Shown piece by piece: positions 48,908-62,735 of a stretch of DNA of 64,000 nucleotides. The stretch is from the NCBI RefSeq assembly GCF_900700375.1, contig NC_041716.1, forward strand, positions 14,296,306-14,360,305. The letters run 5' to 3'. The notes below the pieces were generated by a model, which saw nothing but the letters and a program-made list of their open reading frames with translations, was not told the DNA's origin and did no database searches. The number at the start of each line of letters is the position of its first letter. The stretch's first letter is position 1. Position numbers and translations under genes: made by a program. The stretch is from Denticeps clupeoides (taxonomy: Eukaryota; Chordata; Actinopteri; Clupeiformes; Denticipitidae).

Positions 48908-51900
48908 ATGGCCTCCCTGCAGTCTCCCACCCTTCCAATTTCAGGTGAGAGCTCTTACGTTTCACTTTTCTGTCACTATGACCTTTTCTGGATAAATAAT
49001 ACTCCATTATAATTCAGATGAATGGGAATAAATGCACGAATCAGGTTGTATTAAGGCATATGCATTTTGCATTTGTCTTTGAGTAATTGTGGCATAAAGT
49101 GTGACTACATTGCTCAGTGTGGGTATAGGCTATAGACACATCATTTTATTTAGTAACAGTATGGGAGTAAATGCTGAGTACAGAGACTGGACTCCCTGTT
49201 ACAGCGTTATAATGAAGAAACCTGCGACCTGCACCATAATCTGTTGAACGCTGCGGCTTCTGCCGAGCTGCTGCCTAAACGTAAATGTCCACTGCTGAGC
49301 ATGTGCTGCAGTTTGAAAATCTAATCTCTAGGTAAGAACTGTGCTGGACGACTGACCATATGTTGTGTCGTAAGGAGTTTTACGCAGCACCATATGCCAG
49401 ACGCTTCTCCCACCGCTAACACACGGAACGCCAGTGCGGTTCGTGTGGAATAATTCCGGACAATAATGACACCGACAAGGATTCACCCGAAAAAATCGGA
49501 CATCTTTTCCATTTTTTGTTTGCTTGAGACTAAAGAGAACAACAAGCCAGGTAACAGTGCCAGCTTGTTAGATCCTTTGATGCCTAGTGACCTTAGACCC
49601 TTCAGCAGCAACAGGTCTGGGTCAGTAGTTATGTTTTTATGCTGTTTTGCACGTTTGGAAATCGATAAGGTGCTGCTTGCTTGGTTTTATGTAGGGAAAC
49701 ATTTACCCAGATCGAGTATTCCGAGCCAAGTTCTTTTCAAAGGCCATCTGGTCACATGCTGGCAGTCATAATCCTGGTTCTCACCTGTTCCTTTTGCCAC
49801 TGTGTTGACTATGACTGTTTGGAACAATGCTGGAGTCTGAGGTCTGAGGTAAATATGGGAATTAGGTTTAATGATGCACTAGAGATTCTTATGTCTTATT
49901 ATTATGTCTTATGTCCAATATGTTTAAATTAAAGATTAGTTTAAAATAAATACACATTTTTTGCCAATATTTAGAAAAAATGCTCATGCCTTTAGCTTTT
50001 TTCGAATAAAGATTTTAATTTATGTATATTTCAGCAAATTCTTTGTTGCCTTCTTTGAACCCATATGCTATGGGCACTATATTTGTATACCGAGGAATAG
50101 AAACTATTTGCCCTTTTTGTTGATGTCTAATTATTTTAGAACATGAATTTTAATGTTTTTTTTTTTTTTTTATGAACAGTTTAAAATGGGAGGATCCCAC
50201 ATAACACATGCTGCCTTCTATTGTGGATGATTTAAACCTGCACCCATAAATATTGCACATATGTGACAAATTGTGATTTTTTTTTTTTTTTTGTCTATTC
50301 ATTTATGATCCAAATGATTGCACTATTGACTGTGATTAGGCATTTTAGTGAACTGCATTGTGAATTATTTATATTGCTTATTATTATAGATACATTTCTT
50401 ATTATTTAATAATTTTCGAAATAACCTCATGTTTACTGAGTTTTGGTCTACATTGTAAAATAGTCAGTCTTCATGCAACAGCATGTCATGTGACATCACA
50501 TCCATAAGCATTGTAATGAGGTGGGATGATCATTTTCAGGAAATAAGATTTCCTCTAGGCCAATCACACGGAAGTTGTCCTTCTGACTATCATCTGTTTC
50601 TTTTTTCCAGACGGAATGCCATCCAGACCACCTCAAACTAAAGAGCTGCAGCAGGAGGATGAGGAAGATGAAGAAGAAGGACAAAAGTTTGAGTTTGATG
50701 AGAGTGAAGAGGAGCAGGACACTGCAAAGACAGGAGTTGATGTAATACTAGAATCCTCACTCTCAGCAGAAAGTGGACTCCCTGAATGCCAGAGGGAAGA
50801 CATGGACTCAGCTGTGGAGACAAGCGCGATTTATTCTCAATCTGGCCACAGTAATGGCAACATTCCCGTCAACCAGGCAAACCAAACCTGTTCAGCATCT
50901 CCCCATGAAAGCAGCATTGGTGAGCCAAACATGATCCCACCAATATCAAACTTTCAAAAGAGAATGAGGGATGAACATGTATGACCCCTCAGATATTATT
51001 TTATGTTGTGGTAACGTTATGTTTTCAGAGATGGAGGAAACATTAAAATGACCTGTTTTCCCCCCCTCAGATTTGGTGGTGCGGAAGTCCCCAGATGGGT
51101 AGGGCTTTTTTTCCTATTAGTATGTGATGTGCTTTGTGTAACTGATGATGAGACTGATTATTGAAATTCTGCTAGATGATTCACAGGGAAATGTGACTAT
51201 GTAAGGCCCATTGTTCTTTACTTCACATGTGGTCTTTGTTTACCAAGTTGGTAATGGGACTGGCTTAAGAGGTCAGAGTGCTAAAATGTACAATCCCATA
51301 AACACTGTCCATCCTTTGATGAGGTCACCACCCATTGTTTCATTGTAGCTGATCCTCGTTTCATTTGTCACTAATTCAGCAGCTCTGTTTCTGTGGAACC
51401 TGAAGTGTCTGAGCACTCCTGGGAAAGAAGTATTTATGAAGGTATTTTTTTTTCATATCTACACCTTGCTGGGAATCTGTGTATATTTCCCCATTATTAA
51501 CAAAAGGAAAAGTCTCTAAGAAAGGTAATGATGATATTTTGATATATGCATCCTATCAGTTATTAAAATAATACATAGAAAAAATGAGCAGCAAAGCTCA
51601 TAATTATTTTGCAATTGAAGTGAATGACTTTATTCATGCAATTTAATTTAGTCTTTGTCACTGTGACGTTGGTGACAATTTGGATGTTCAGCAGTAGTTT
51701 TACAAAAAAGTTTAATACATCTAGAAGTTCATACTTTTGCTGAGATAAGTGTGCAACCAACTTGTTTCCATGTTTTGTGCCATGTGACCATATTCTGTGC
51801 GCTCCTAGGATCACATGACCTGGTCAAGGGTTACTACAGCTCTGTCATAAAAAAAGATGTCTGCAGCGTAGCGCTGCCAGGTCTGTGGTGCTCTGTCTCT

Positions 51901-52076
51901 TTATGATCACTCCACCCCAGATGATTTTGCAGGAGGGAATCTCACTCATATTGTCACAGCATGTGGCCATTTCCTATCTAATCATTTAGGGAAAATCTGC
52001 ATGGTAAACATTCACATGGACTAATCAAACTCTTAGACCAGTATGACCTCACTGAGAGGACATGCAGGCACACCCC

Positions 52077-52122
<46 letters not shown>

Positions 52123-52762
52123 GGGGAGTGAAAAAGATTTCTTCATGTAAACACCTACAAACCTTTACAGTTACACTCTCTGTGGTCTTCAGATGGATGT
52201 GTGGAATAATGCTGGTTGTACTGGTCATATATGAAAATCTGTTTATCGATTTGGAAGAAGATGCAATATCATAAAAAAAAATCACCACTCGCAGATTCAC
52301 CAAAAATATCCAAATGATCCAAACTCATTTAGATCTTGAAGTTCTGTTACCTTTTTAGGATGCCTTTTTTTCAGCATGTGTGTTTGTATGTGTGATCTGT
52401 GTGTGTGGTGTGTGTGTTCAGCTCACACACCGATTCGGTCCCAGGAGTGGTTCAGTGTGGTTTCAGAACTTACTCTGCGGCTGCATAAAGGTACATATTT
52501 CCCCAGATGTAGCTGAGATTAGTCTGTGTGTTGTGTAATCCCCTCTGACTTCACCAGTTTGGGTCCAGTTCTTAGAACAGTAAAATTATTCGTTACAAAT
52601 ATGGGGGGAAAAATTCCAAATATGTTCCTTCATGCATTAGTTAGCACCATAGTGGCACGGTTTTATAATCAACATATTTTATGATGTGCCACTGGTTTTT
52701 ATTTTCTCATTCATTTTTCTGGTGATGTCAGGGCGACAGCTAGCAATTTACCCAGGATTTTT

Positions 52763-52796
<34 letters not shown>

Positions 52797-55700
52797 ATTT
52801 CCCTTATTCCCAGCATTCTTCTCAGAGTTCCTGTCCCTGTTGTCATTTTGTTTTGCCTGAGCTGTGATAACAGTGATAGTGATAACAGCCCCTCCCACGG
52901 CCACCCAGTGGTACAGACACTGTGACCTTCACCGTGACCCTAGTGCCTGCAGTTTGATCAATAACCAAAAAGGCAGCACGGGAGCTTTTGAATGCTGGAA
53001 CAGGGTTGTGGCAGTTTGCTGTGCACCAAGGTGATTTATAAAAATTGGGCTAAAAGAGCTCTGGCAATTTCAGAACAGGGAGCTAAACTAAGAATAACAA
53101 AATGACAGACTCAGAATCTTAGCATACAGGAAACTGTACCAATGCCACATTTTTCCTAATTAAAGTAAAATAAAGAAAAAAGTAAATGTAAGCCAGGATG
53201 CCCAGGTGTGCCTGGGTATGCAAGCTTTCATTGTAAAGACATTTTTTGTAGAGTTCTTACTAGTGTTGTAGTCAAAACCACCTAAACTGGGATCAAGACA
53301 TTGCAGTGACCGGAGAGTATCAAGATCAAGACACTGCCGAGACTTGAGGGCACCAAGTCCCAGACTGGAACAGAGACCAAGACACGCTAAGGCAAGACCA
53401 AGACCAAGACCAAAAATAGACTAGGGCTAGAATGGACTTCACATTACTCAGATCAACTGTTGAGAAAAAAGGCGTTGCTGTAAAGTGTCATTACTCGTTA
53501 AATCTAATTCATGATATCTTTTCAATTATGTTCTCCATATTTCTCACATCCAGCATCTCCCGGATTTTCATAGTTCCGAGGCCTGATGGAAAATAATATT
53601 CTCAGCGATCCTCTCCTATAACCATTTTATCAGCCTTTGTCAAGGCAAAGAGATGGGATGTACCAGAGAAATGTTCATATTAAGACTCTTTTATACCAGG
53701 GACAGAGGCCTTGAGTAAACTACGAATATGTACTGATGTACTCATCCCTTGCTTTGAATTGAAGACAATGTACATTTGGCTCTCAAATGTTCAGTGCTAC
53801 TCTTAAATACATTTTCTTCTTGTGTATGACTTATGACAACTTAAAACCTTTTGCTGTGTGTATTAATTGGTGAATCGATGGCTTCTCATGAAAAATAATT
53901 TGTCTGAAGCAGTAACCCATGAGTTATTTGGGACTGTTCTATAGAAGCTTCAGAAATATTAAATAACTTTCCTAATGTTGTGCCCACAGACTGTGGAATA
54001 GAAACTTGTGCCCACAGAATTTCTTTTTTGCATTTCCTGGTTCTTAAGGTGCTCTGTAGTAGTAGTGATCAAGCTGCTTGCAAAAAACGAAATATTCCTC
54101 CTGAACAAACAACTTTACCACACATACGCAAACTAAGTACTGTTCTTAGAGGATATGCTGTTTGCTCGCTTTTCCCCATCCAATCGAGACCGCCATGTCC
54201 GAGACCAAGACGAGACCGAAGCCGGAATAGCGTCGAGACCAAGACGAGACAGAGACCACAAAAAATTGGTCTCATGACCAATAACTTTCCTTTTTTTATT
54301 TTGCAGACACTTTTATCCAAAGCAACTGGTCTCGAGAACTACAACACTAGTTATTACTACTTGCTCTTCAGTAAATCCCACTAGATTTCAGTAGCTCCCC
54401 CAAACCCTCCAATTTTATGGGACAGCAACATTTTGATAGTGAACTGTACCCCTATAGAACATACTCTCCATCAGACCTAAAAGCTCCTAAAATACCCATG
54501 AAAGAAGCCAATGATTACCCATGATGCTCTGTTTTAGGGAGGCCAGCACTGCAGCAGCACAATGAGTCTCAGTCCGCCCAAACAGAGGTCATCTATGATG
54601 ATGTTCCCAGTGAGACTGTCCCGCTTGCAGATGGAGGTTAGTCAGTGTGTGAGGTTATATTTCTATAAAATACAACATTGTGTGTATGAGTGCTTGTGAG
54701 TAATGGAGACATTACCTCTGTTGGTACTAGAGGATATGATTTATGAAGATGTCCAGAGTCCAGACGATCACATGGGCCCGGATAATGGCTGGAGCTCCAG
54801 TGAATTTGAGAGCTATGATGAACAGTCAGATGGAGACTCCAAACCAACTACTCGCAGCAAGGTGAGCTGCATTTTTACAAAGTTGTCATCAACAACTGAC
54901 ATTTATACGGTTTTATCACACTTTAACATCACATTTCTATATTTCACCAAAATTCTGACATGTATAACAATAGGACTAATGGCTCCGAATACACATGGCT
55001 ATTTTAACAGAATCTTTAACATTTAATGATATCTGTTTATTGCATTCAAGACAAAAAATGTGCAGCTTTATAGACAGGCTGATTCAGGGTCAATTCAGGG
55101 CCATAGCGACTATAAGGCTGGAACACGAAAGGCGGCCATATTGAAATACATAATAGATAATATAGGAAAACAGGAAGTGTAGTTGGTGTTGAATTTGTTG
55201 CCATTCCCCACAAGATGGCAACCTTTGTTTATGCATTTCAAATTAAATGGCCATATATTTTCACTGGGAGACACTTTCACCAGGAAATGTTATGTCTTTC
55301 TGTTTAGTTTTTTTTATGGTGTGTAAACCATCAAAAAGCATGAAATGAGCTCCAAATTGTGAATGTTGGCATTCAAAGGGTCTTAAGGAGGGAGCTTATT
55401 TCTTAGACCAGTGAGTCTCTCTCACTTCCTCCTGTGGGCTTCCGATAATCAGCAAGCCACACATGTATTCAGGGGTTTTTACAGTCTGGGTTCTCTCAGA
55501 TTCACTGAAGTCAGTACTGGAGCGATACACTGAATACTTGGGGACCCTTGTGTGGTGTTAGGACTGCCAGAACGTGTCTCAGGTAATACATATCTACGCT
55601 GATTAATCTCCAAGTCTCTGTTAGCCATGCACTGGGTGTAAAATAGGGTGGAAACACCAGCGTCAGGAATGCTGCACCTTTTTCACACGTTACCACTTAA

Positions 55701-58700
55701 ACAGACTTACAGCTTTGCCTTGAGCTTTTCTGTCTGCTGCATTAATTCTGTCCTTCCTTTCTGATCGTGTTTCCTTTTCTTCACTTTTGTCTTTTCCCTT
55801 GCCAATTTCACCTCTGTCTCACACCGGATCTGGATCACATTTGTATTCTGCCCTGCTTCGTTCCGCTTGGCCTGGCCATGCTGTAGATCTCGCCTGATGT
55901 GCAGCGACTGAAGGAGCGTTGTGTCAGGACCAGGCGTGAGCTGGCAGTGCGCTTGGCAGGGAGAGACTTTCCCAACATCAAACAAAGTTACGACATCAAG
56001 GTATCGCTTAAGACTAGGGTCAAGTAGCTTGCAAAAATGATCAGCTCAGACCAGACAACATTGGTATAAATAAATCACAAACTTGACTACTTTATGACTA
56101 TCATGTGTTGAGTGTTGAGTCAGAGTTAAGTCTAGGTTTTTGGACTAGAACTTTGTCTTTACCTTGTCTGATTATCCCCTGATTTAATTATTCTCATCTC
56201 ACATATAAGTAAATATCACACATAAATCTCATCTCTCTGCTGTGTCCCGTCTTTGTCAGTCCGTTGTCATGACTGTCCTGGTTGTATTTTGTGTGTGTGT
56301 GTTTGTGTCTCCTGGATTTTTTCTTTGATCCTTGAGCCTGTTAATTTCTCTTCCTTTGTCCACCACACCTAAAATGACAGTGTGCAGTCGTAGGTTTAAA
56401 GAATTAACATTAAAAAATGAAGGTACGAAGTGATTAGTTCGGTGCATTTAACAGATCAAAACCCTATATTTATAATGTACAGTAGCTAAATAAATCAGTT
56501 GAGTACCACTAGTTGCAGTATTTGGGTAGATTTATGTCCCCAGTTTAGGAGGTTTCCCCGATTAGTCTGGAATATTTGATTTAGTAAGAAAGCAAGAGAT
56601 GCACGCTTTCATTTGGCTGAGTACTAAAATTTAGAAAGGTGAAGCTGATTATTGAGGACAAATAAGATGTGTCATACACACGATGTACTTTGTAAAGTAT
56701 ATCTAATCTGAGATGTTCCCAAACAAGAAGAAATGATCATGTTCTTAATGTGACCATGGTTAAAAAAAAAAGAAGTCCAAAGGAAGTTCTCTTTTCTATG
56801 TGTTTGTGTATGTGTAATAATATTCGCATACAAAAACAAATGGGTGGTAGTAGCCTAGTGGGTAACACACTCGCCTATGAACCAGAAGACCCGGGTTCGA
56901 ATCCCACTTACTACCATTGTGTCCCTGAGCAAGACACTTAACCCTGAGTTGCTCCAGGGGGACTGTCCCTGTAATACTGATTGTAAGTCGCTCTGGATAA
57001 CGGCGTCTGATAAATGCTGTAAATGTAAATGTAAATGACTGACAAGCCAGTGGTTGGCCTAGCAGGTAAGGAAACGGACCCATAAATGGAAGGTTGTGGG
57101 TTCGAAATCCAAACTGCCAAGGTGCCACTGAGCAAAGCACTGTCCTCACCCACTGCTCCATCGTCCCCCAGCCTTTCATGGCTGCTCACTAAGGGTAATG
57201 GTTAAATACAGAGAACACACAGTGCTGTGCTGCAATGACAATCACTTCACTTTCATACAGAATATATACAGTACTGTGTAAACTGTTTATCTAAGCTGCA
57301 AACTATTTTGTTTATGTGATAACATATGCTACGTCAAACATTGATCAAATATTCATTTATCTAAAACATTTATTGCTGAATTTTCTTTTTTCTCTCACTA
57401 AATGCTGACTATGTTTATCAGGGAAAAGACTCTGTTATCCTATTGAGCAGCTATACAATATTGTTTTTCATCTGTAAATTTTTGCTTCTAGTTGGGAGAG
57501 ATGAACCTCCAGTTCTTGTAGCAGATCTGTAGAAATCAACAGCTTTTCCCAAATCAAACGAGATTATTTCCACTTTAACTTTTTAATAACTGTTATTTGT
57601 GTTTTGCATTTTTAGTTTGTTGCTTCCTGAACAATTTCAGAGTGACTTTTAAGAAGATGGAAAAACCTTTATCTAGTTTCACTACTGTCTACAATTTTGC
57701 ACAGTACTGTAAATCACTTAATATTTTTTTTAAATGTACAAATACATTTAAATTAATCCTGATTTCAATATTTACAGATACTTATGGCACATGCTCTTCA
57801 TATTAAATTCATAGTGTAATGGAAGTTCTGAAGTGTCATTCTTTTTAGATTACACTGCCCTCAAACCAACAATTTACCAAACAGCTCGCTGGAGTGGCCA
57901 GGCAACGTTTTTAAACAATGAGGAGATACACAGGAACACTAGACCAACTCACTCTCCTCCATTGTCCTTTTAAACACATTGACCGCATGGCTACTAAAAG
58001 AACAATTTAAATTTACATGATGTTTCAGGTGCGCCATTGGGCAACAATGTACATTATTGATCACTTCTACATGTTTCTATATCATTCTATATATGCCGAA
58101 ACAAGAAGGAACACTTTGTAGTTCCCATAAACTCATTATTCTAACCCAACAGCAATATTGAGTACTGAAGTTTGTGGTATAACATTGCAGTTCCTGTAAA
58201 ACTATTTAGTTTTAGTATATAAAGCAAATAACCACTACAGTTTCAGTTTCAGCATAACAGTATTACCATCAATCACAGGTCCACCAGCTGATTAAAGCTG
58301 CAACGAATGGGACTAAAGATGGACTGGAAAAGACCAAGATAGCCATGATGCGCAAAGTCTCCTTCCTGAACAGAAAAGAAATCACAGGTACACTTAAAAC
58401 ACTGTACAACGTTAGTTGTGTTTTTTACTGTGAAACACGTTATCCTTTGGACTTTTTTTTTTTTCTGGTAACCTGTACATATGAGGACACCATGTTGTCA
58501 CGACAGCCATGATCGTGCTGTGGAGTGCTGGATTGTGTGGATGAAGACTGATTGGATCCTGGGTCTCTGTGTTTCTGATTATTTTTCCACAGAGGATACT
58601 GAGGATGATTCAGGCTACCTGGATGTGACCGTGTCTGATGTCAAGCACCCTCCCCCTGAACTGGGTCCCATGCCAGAGGGGCTGAGCAGCCAGCAGGTGT

Positions 58701-61700
58701 GTGTGTGTGTGTGTGTGTGTGTGTTCCTTTACAAAGCAAAAAAATAGCAAAAGGTTTGTTTTATGTTTTGTAAATACATTTTATAATAATTAATATTGAC
58801 AACAGGCAAAATGGTCTTAGATTGAGGGAATATCATTCGTAAGGTGTGAGTCCACTGAGACACCAGTCTATCAAAGAAGTGCATTCATTTATTTATTCAT
58901 TTACTAATGTTTAGGTTGTATGTAATATGAGCATTATAAATGTTTAACCACCCAATGGAAAATTCATACATTCATTATTGCACATTTTACATATTAATTT
59001 AAATTTTCACAAAGAAGTGTATTACACAAGGTATCTGCGCTGTCTTAGATCTTCTGTATACTTATATTCCTACACATTTTTAATGAGAGAGAAACAAACA
59101 CATACAAAATATGTCTCTCTATATATAAATATACTGTATGTACATTAATATTAAACAGACATTGTACGTGTATTGACAGACTGAAATAAACAGTACAGTC
59201 GTGAGTAGTCCTATGTTTCCCTCCCTGGGGTTTATAATCGCTACGCTTGCTTTTGTTTGTCTCCAGATTGTACGACGGCACGTTCTCAACTCCATTGTAC
59301 AGAGTGAGAAAAGCTACCTCGACTCCCTCAAGAGGGTGCTGCAGGTAAACAACAATCTGAAGTCTGCTTGGATCCATGGGGAATACTTTGAGCCAAAGTT
59401 TGTGTTTTGATGGTGATACTGCGGTGCACTTGTTTGAAACTAGGAGACAGCATGTGGAATAAACTTCCGTTTCCTTTTGGTTTCATTTACCTGTCTGTAC
59501 ATACAAAATTATTAATTAATTTTTTTCCCTGCAGGAGTACCAGAAACCCTTGTTGGAAGCCCAGCCTCGCATCTTGAGTGCTCGAAAGATCCAGCCCATC
59601 TTCTTCCGGGTCAAAGAGATCCTTCAATGCCACTCCATGTTCCAGATCGCTTTGGCCTCACGTGTGGCGGAATGGGACCAGATCGAGAAGATCGGGGACC
59701 TGTTTGTAGCCTGTGTAAGAATTAGGCATCTAAAAGCAGATAGGAACAGGAAACTGAGCCCAAAAGGTTACTACACTTGCACTCTAGTGAGAAGAAATGA
59801 GTCGCAGAAATATCGAAGCCTGTTTTAATTATCACATAAACCACCTGATGTCAGACATGATATCAGTAGCATTATTAGACCATGAAACATGGATTGAGTA
59901 TGGTGATTAATTTTACCTACTGAAATGATTTAAAATCTCTTTTACCTTCTGTCCATCCTTTCTTAAGCTGCAAATGCTGGTACATGTCTAGCTTTGCTGA
60001 TCTTCCTCTTTCTGAGAAGCAGAGGACACTTTTTGTGTTAATTATCTAATGTATGTTGTTTGATGTGCAATTTAATGATTGTTAGCATCCGTATTTCCTG
60101 TCAAGTTCACGTACCATTAAGAATCCTTCTAGGCTTCTTTTTGAGCTCTTCGTTTGAGCTCTGGTTTCTTTGGAATGCTGTATACATTAACAACATTAAC
60201 AACTTATTATTTACAAGGGCTGCAATTAGATTAGGTGAAACCATGCGAGGTGGAGTGTTCTGTTAAGCAAGTACGCAAATTGTATTAGAGTTTCGAGACT
60301 TTAAGACTACGTTTTTGCAATTAAGGTACATCTAATCTAAAGGACAAGCTGAAGGACAAGCATTTTTTAATCTTTCAAAACAAGTTGTTTGCTCAGCTGA
60401 AAGCCGATATTGAATGTTAACTTTTACAGTTTGACTGAGCTCTGTATAGTTTGTGTGTAGTTTTATAAACTTGGCAGATGTATGTTGGCGGTGTATGTTG
60501 AAAGACCAAGAGACAATCCTGTCTGATTCTTACCCAAGCGACTCTAGCGCTTCTATTCTTAGACGCTTTTGTACATCAGGGCCTCAGAGCTGCAGGCTGG
60601 AAATGTGCTGCTAAACTCAGCATTTCTATTTTGACCATGTTCATTTCCTGTGCAGTGCCCAGACGGCTGCTGGCAGCAGCGAACAAAAGGCAAAGTGTGA
60701 GGCAGTAATCAGGACAACTGCAGTAAAAAACAAAAAAACTCCTCTTCATGCACTTATAAGAAACTTGCTACCCAGGGGCAGAATGTCCCACTGTGTTGTC
60801 AGAGCCATAAGGACTCTGAAGACTGTTTAATCATGTCTTTGTGTTCCAGCAGATTTTCTAAATCCATTCCTGTTTTTTTCTTTATTTTGTTTGCAGTTCT
60901 CCAAATCCATGGTCCTGGATGTGTACAGCGAATACGTGAACAACTTCACCAATGCAATGGCACTGATCAAGAAAGCCTGTGTGTCCAAACCAGCATTTCT
61001 GGATTTTCTTAAGGTGAACAGCCCGGGACAAGGAAGCTTCTAGTTCAGTGATCTACTTATTAACCTTTTTTTCTGTTGACACAAAAGACATTGGTATCTA
61101 CTGGTGAACAGCTCTATATGAAAGTGCATTATTGTGTACAGACTGGCACAATGATAATATTGCAGTACACCGCATTCCAAATTATTATGCAAAGTATATT
61201 TTTTGCTGGTTATCCTAAATAATCAACCCTTAGAGTAACATTTTAACAAACCTCCCAATGCTAAAAGTATTTAAAAAAAAAAAAAACAAAGTTTCAAAAC
61301 TTTCATTATAAAGGTTGTAAAAAAAAAAAAAAAAAAAAACTGAATGGATTTGTAGCACCAGGAGGTCATCAAAAACATCTTCACAGGTCAAGTTAGCCAC
61401 GTATTTGATAGCAGCTTCACAATTCTTGCTTCCATTGAACTTGTGACTTTTTTTTTTTTTTTTGGAGCATTTCTGCTTGAATTTCTTTGCAGGATGTCAG
61501 AATAGCCTCCCAGAGCTGCTGTAATCCAAACAGTGAACCGCCTCCATCCTCAAAGTCCTTTCGCTTGAGGATGCTCCAAAGTTTCTCAATAGGATTTATG
61601 TCTGGGCACAATGTGGGCCATAATTCATCTCCTTTTATGCACACAGCAGCCAATGAAGCAGAGGTTTTCCTTGAATAATGAGATGGTGCATTGCCATGCA

Positions 61701-62694
61701 GTTTCTGCTTGTGAGCGTTGGTTAGGGGTGGCAGAATAGAAGGTTTATGCATAACTGCAAGACTCTACACCTTGATGTTCATGGGACTCCAGAGGCACTA
61801 GCAGCTTCAAATACTAGTTTGCTGCATTGCAACGGCATTTTGGTCCAATGTATTTGTCTGGCAGAAACCGTGCCTCATTGTGCCTTTATCTGCATGAAGC
61901 CTTGTGCTTTGCTTAATAATGTGTAATGTCTTTCTTCAGCAGTCTTTCCTTTAATTGGCCTCACCTGGCAAATTAATTGTTACACACACACACACACATA
62001 TACATACATACATACATGTATATGTATGTATCTCCAATATACAGCACTAGTCAGTGCTGTATATTGAATCTGATAATCACCTGTAATGATTACTTACCAG
62101 AACTGGAATGCAGCAGTGAGGGTTGGTGGTGTTGGAAGTGACGTAACTTGTAGTGATGACACCTCCCTGTATTCACTACAGAAAATTCAGGCTGCCAGTA
62201 CTGACCGGGTGACTCTGTATGGCCTGATGGTAAAGCCCATCCAGCGCTTCCCTCAGTTTATCCTCCTGCTGCAGGTGAGCACACACGCAAACACACACAT
62301 ATGTGTAAAGTCCATAATTACACTAATAAATTCTGTTTATTTTAATAGAAATTATGAAACTTATCAATTGTGTATCATAAGCTGTTCAAAATGGAAACAA
62401 CTTTTTTGGGGGGTTTTGAGATATTTATGAACTATTAAAATAACTGGTGTTCTTGTTGTTTGACTGTTCCTCTTTAGTATTGTTTAGTACTCAGTGGGGA
62501 GAGGGTATCTCTGAAATTTCCTCTGAACTCATCATCAGTGGAAGTGAAAGCAGTGGTGCAGCAGCACAGTTGTGCATTAAGATCATTAGAAAGGATCTGT
62601 GTATGCACTAGTGTTTGTGGTTGTGTGTGTGTGCGCACTTGCATATAGAGGACCAGCAGTGTGTGAGTGTGTTTAAATGATTTTTCTGCTATAA

Positions 62695-62735
<41 letters not shown>

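Noticed and set aside
51071-51098. Possible small arhgef10l exon (CCTCAG acceptor, GTAGGG donor)
   Set aside because: 28 bases would break the phase between the exons at 50919 and 52422, which join in frame without it. It could at most be an alternative exon.
56842-57037. tRNA gene, because of A/B-box-like sequence
   Set aside because: No cloverleaf could be drawn, the sequence is about 190 bases with a repeated tail, and the same unit occurs many times in the window. It is a SINE.
61487-61678. 63-aa plus-strand ORF in an arhgef10l intron
   Set aside because: It is the antisense of a Tc1-like transposase fragment.
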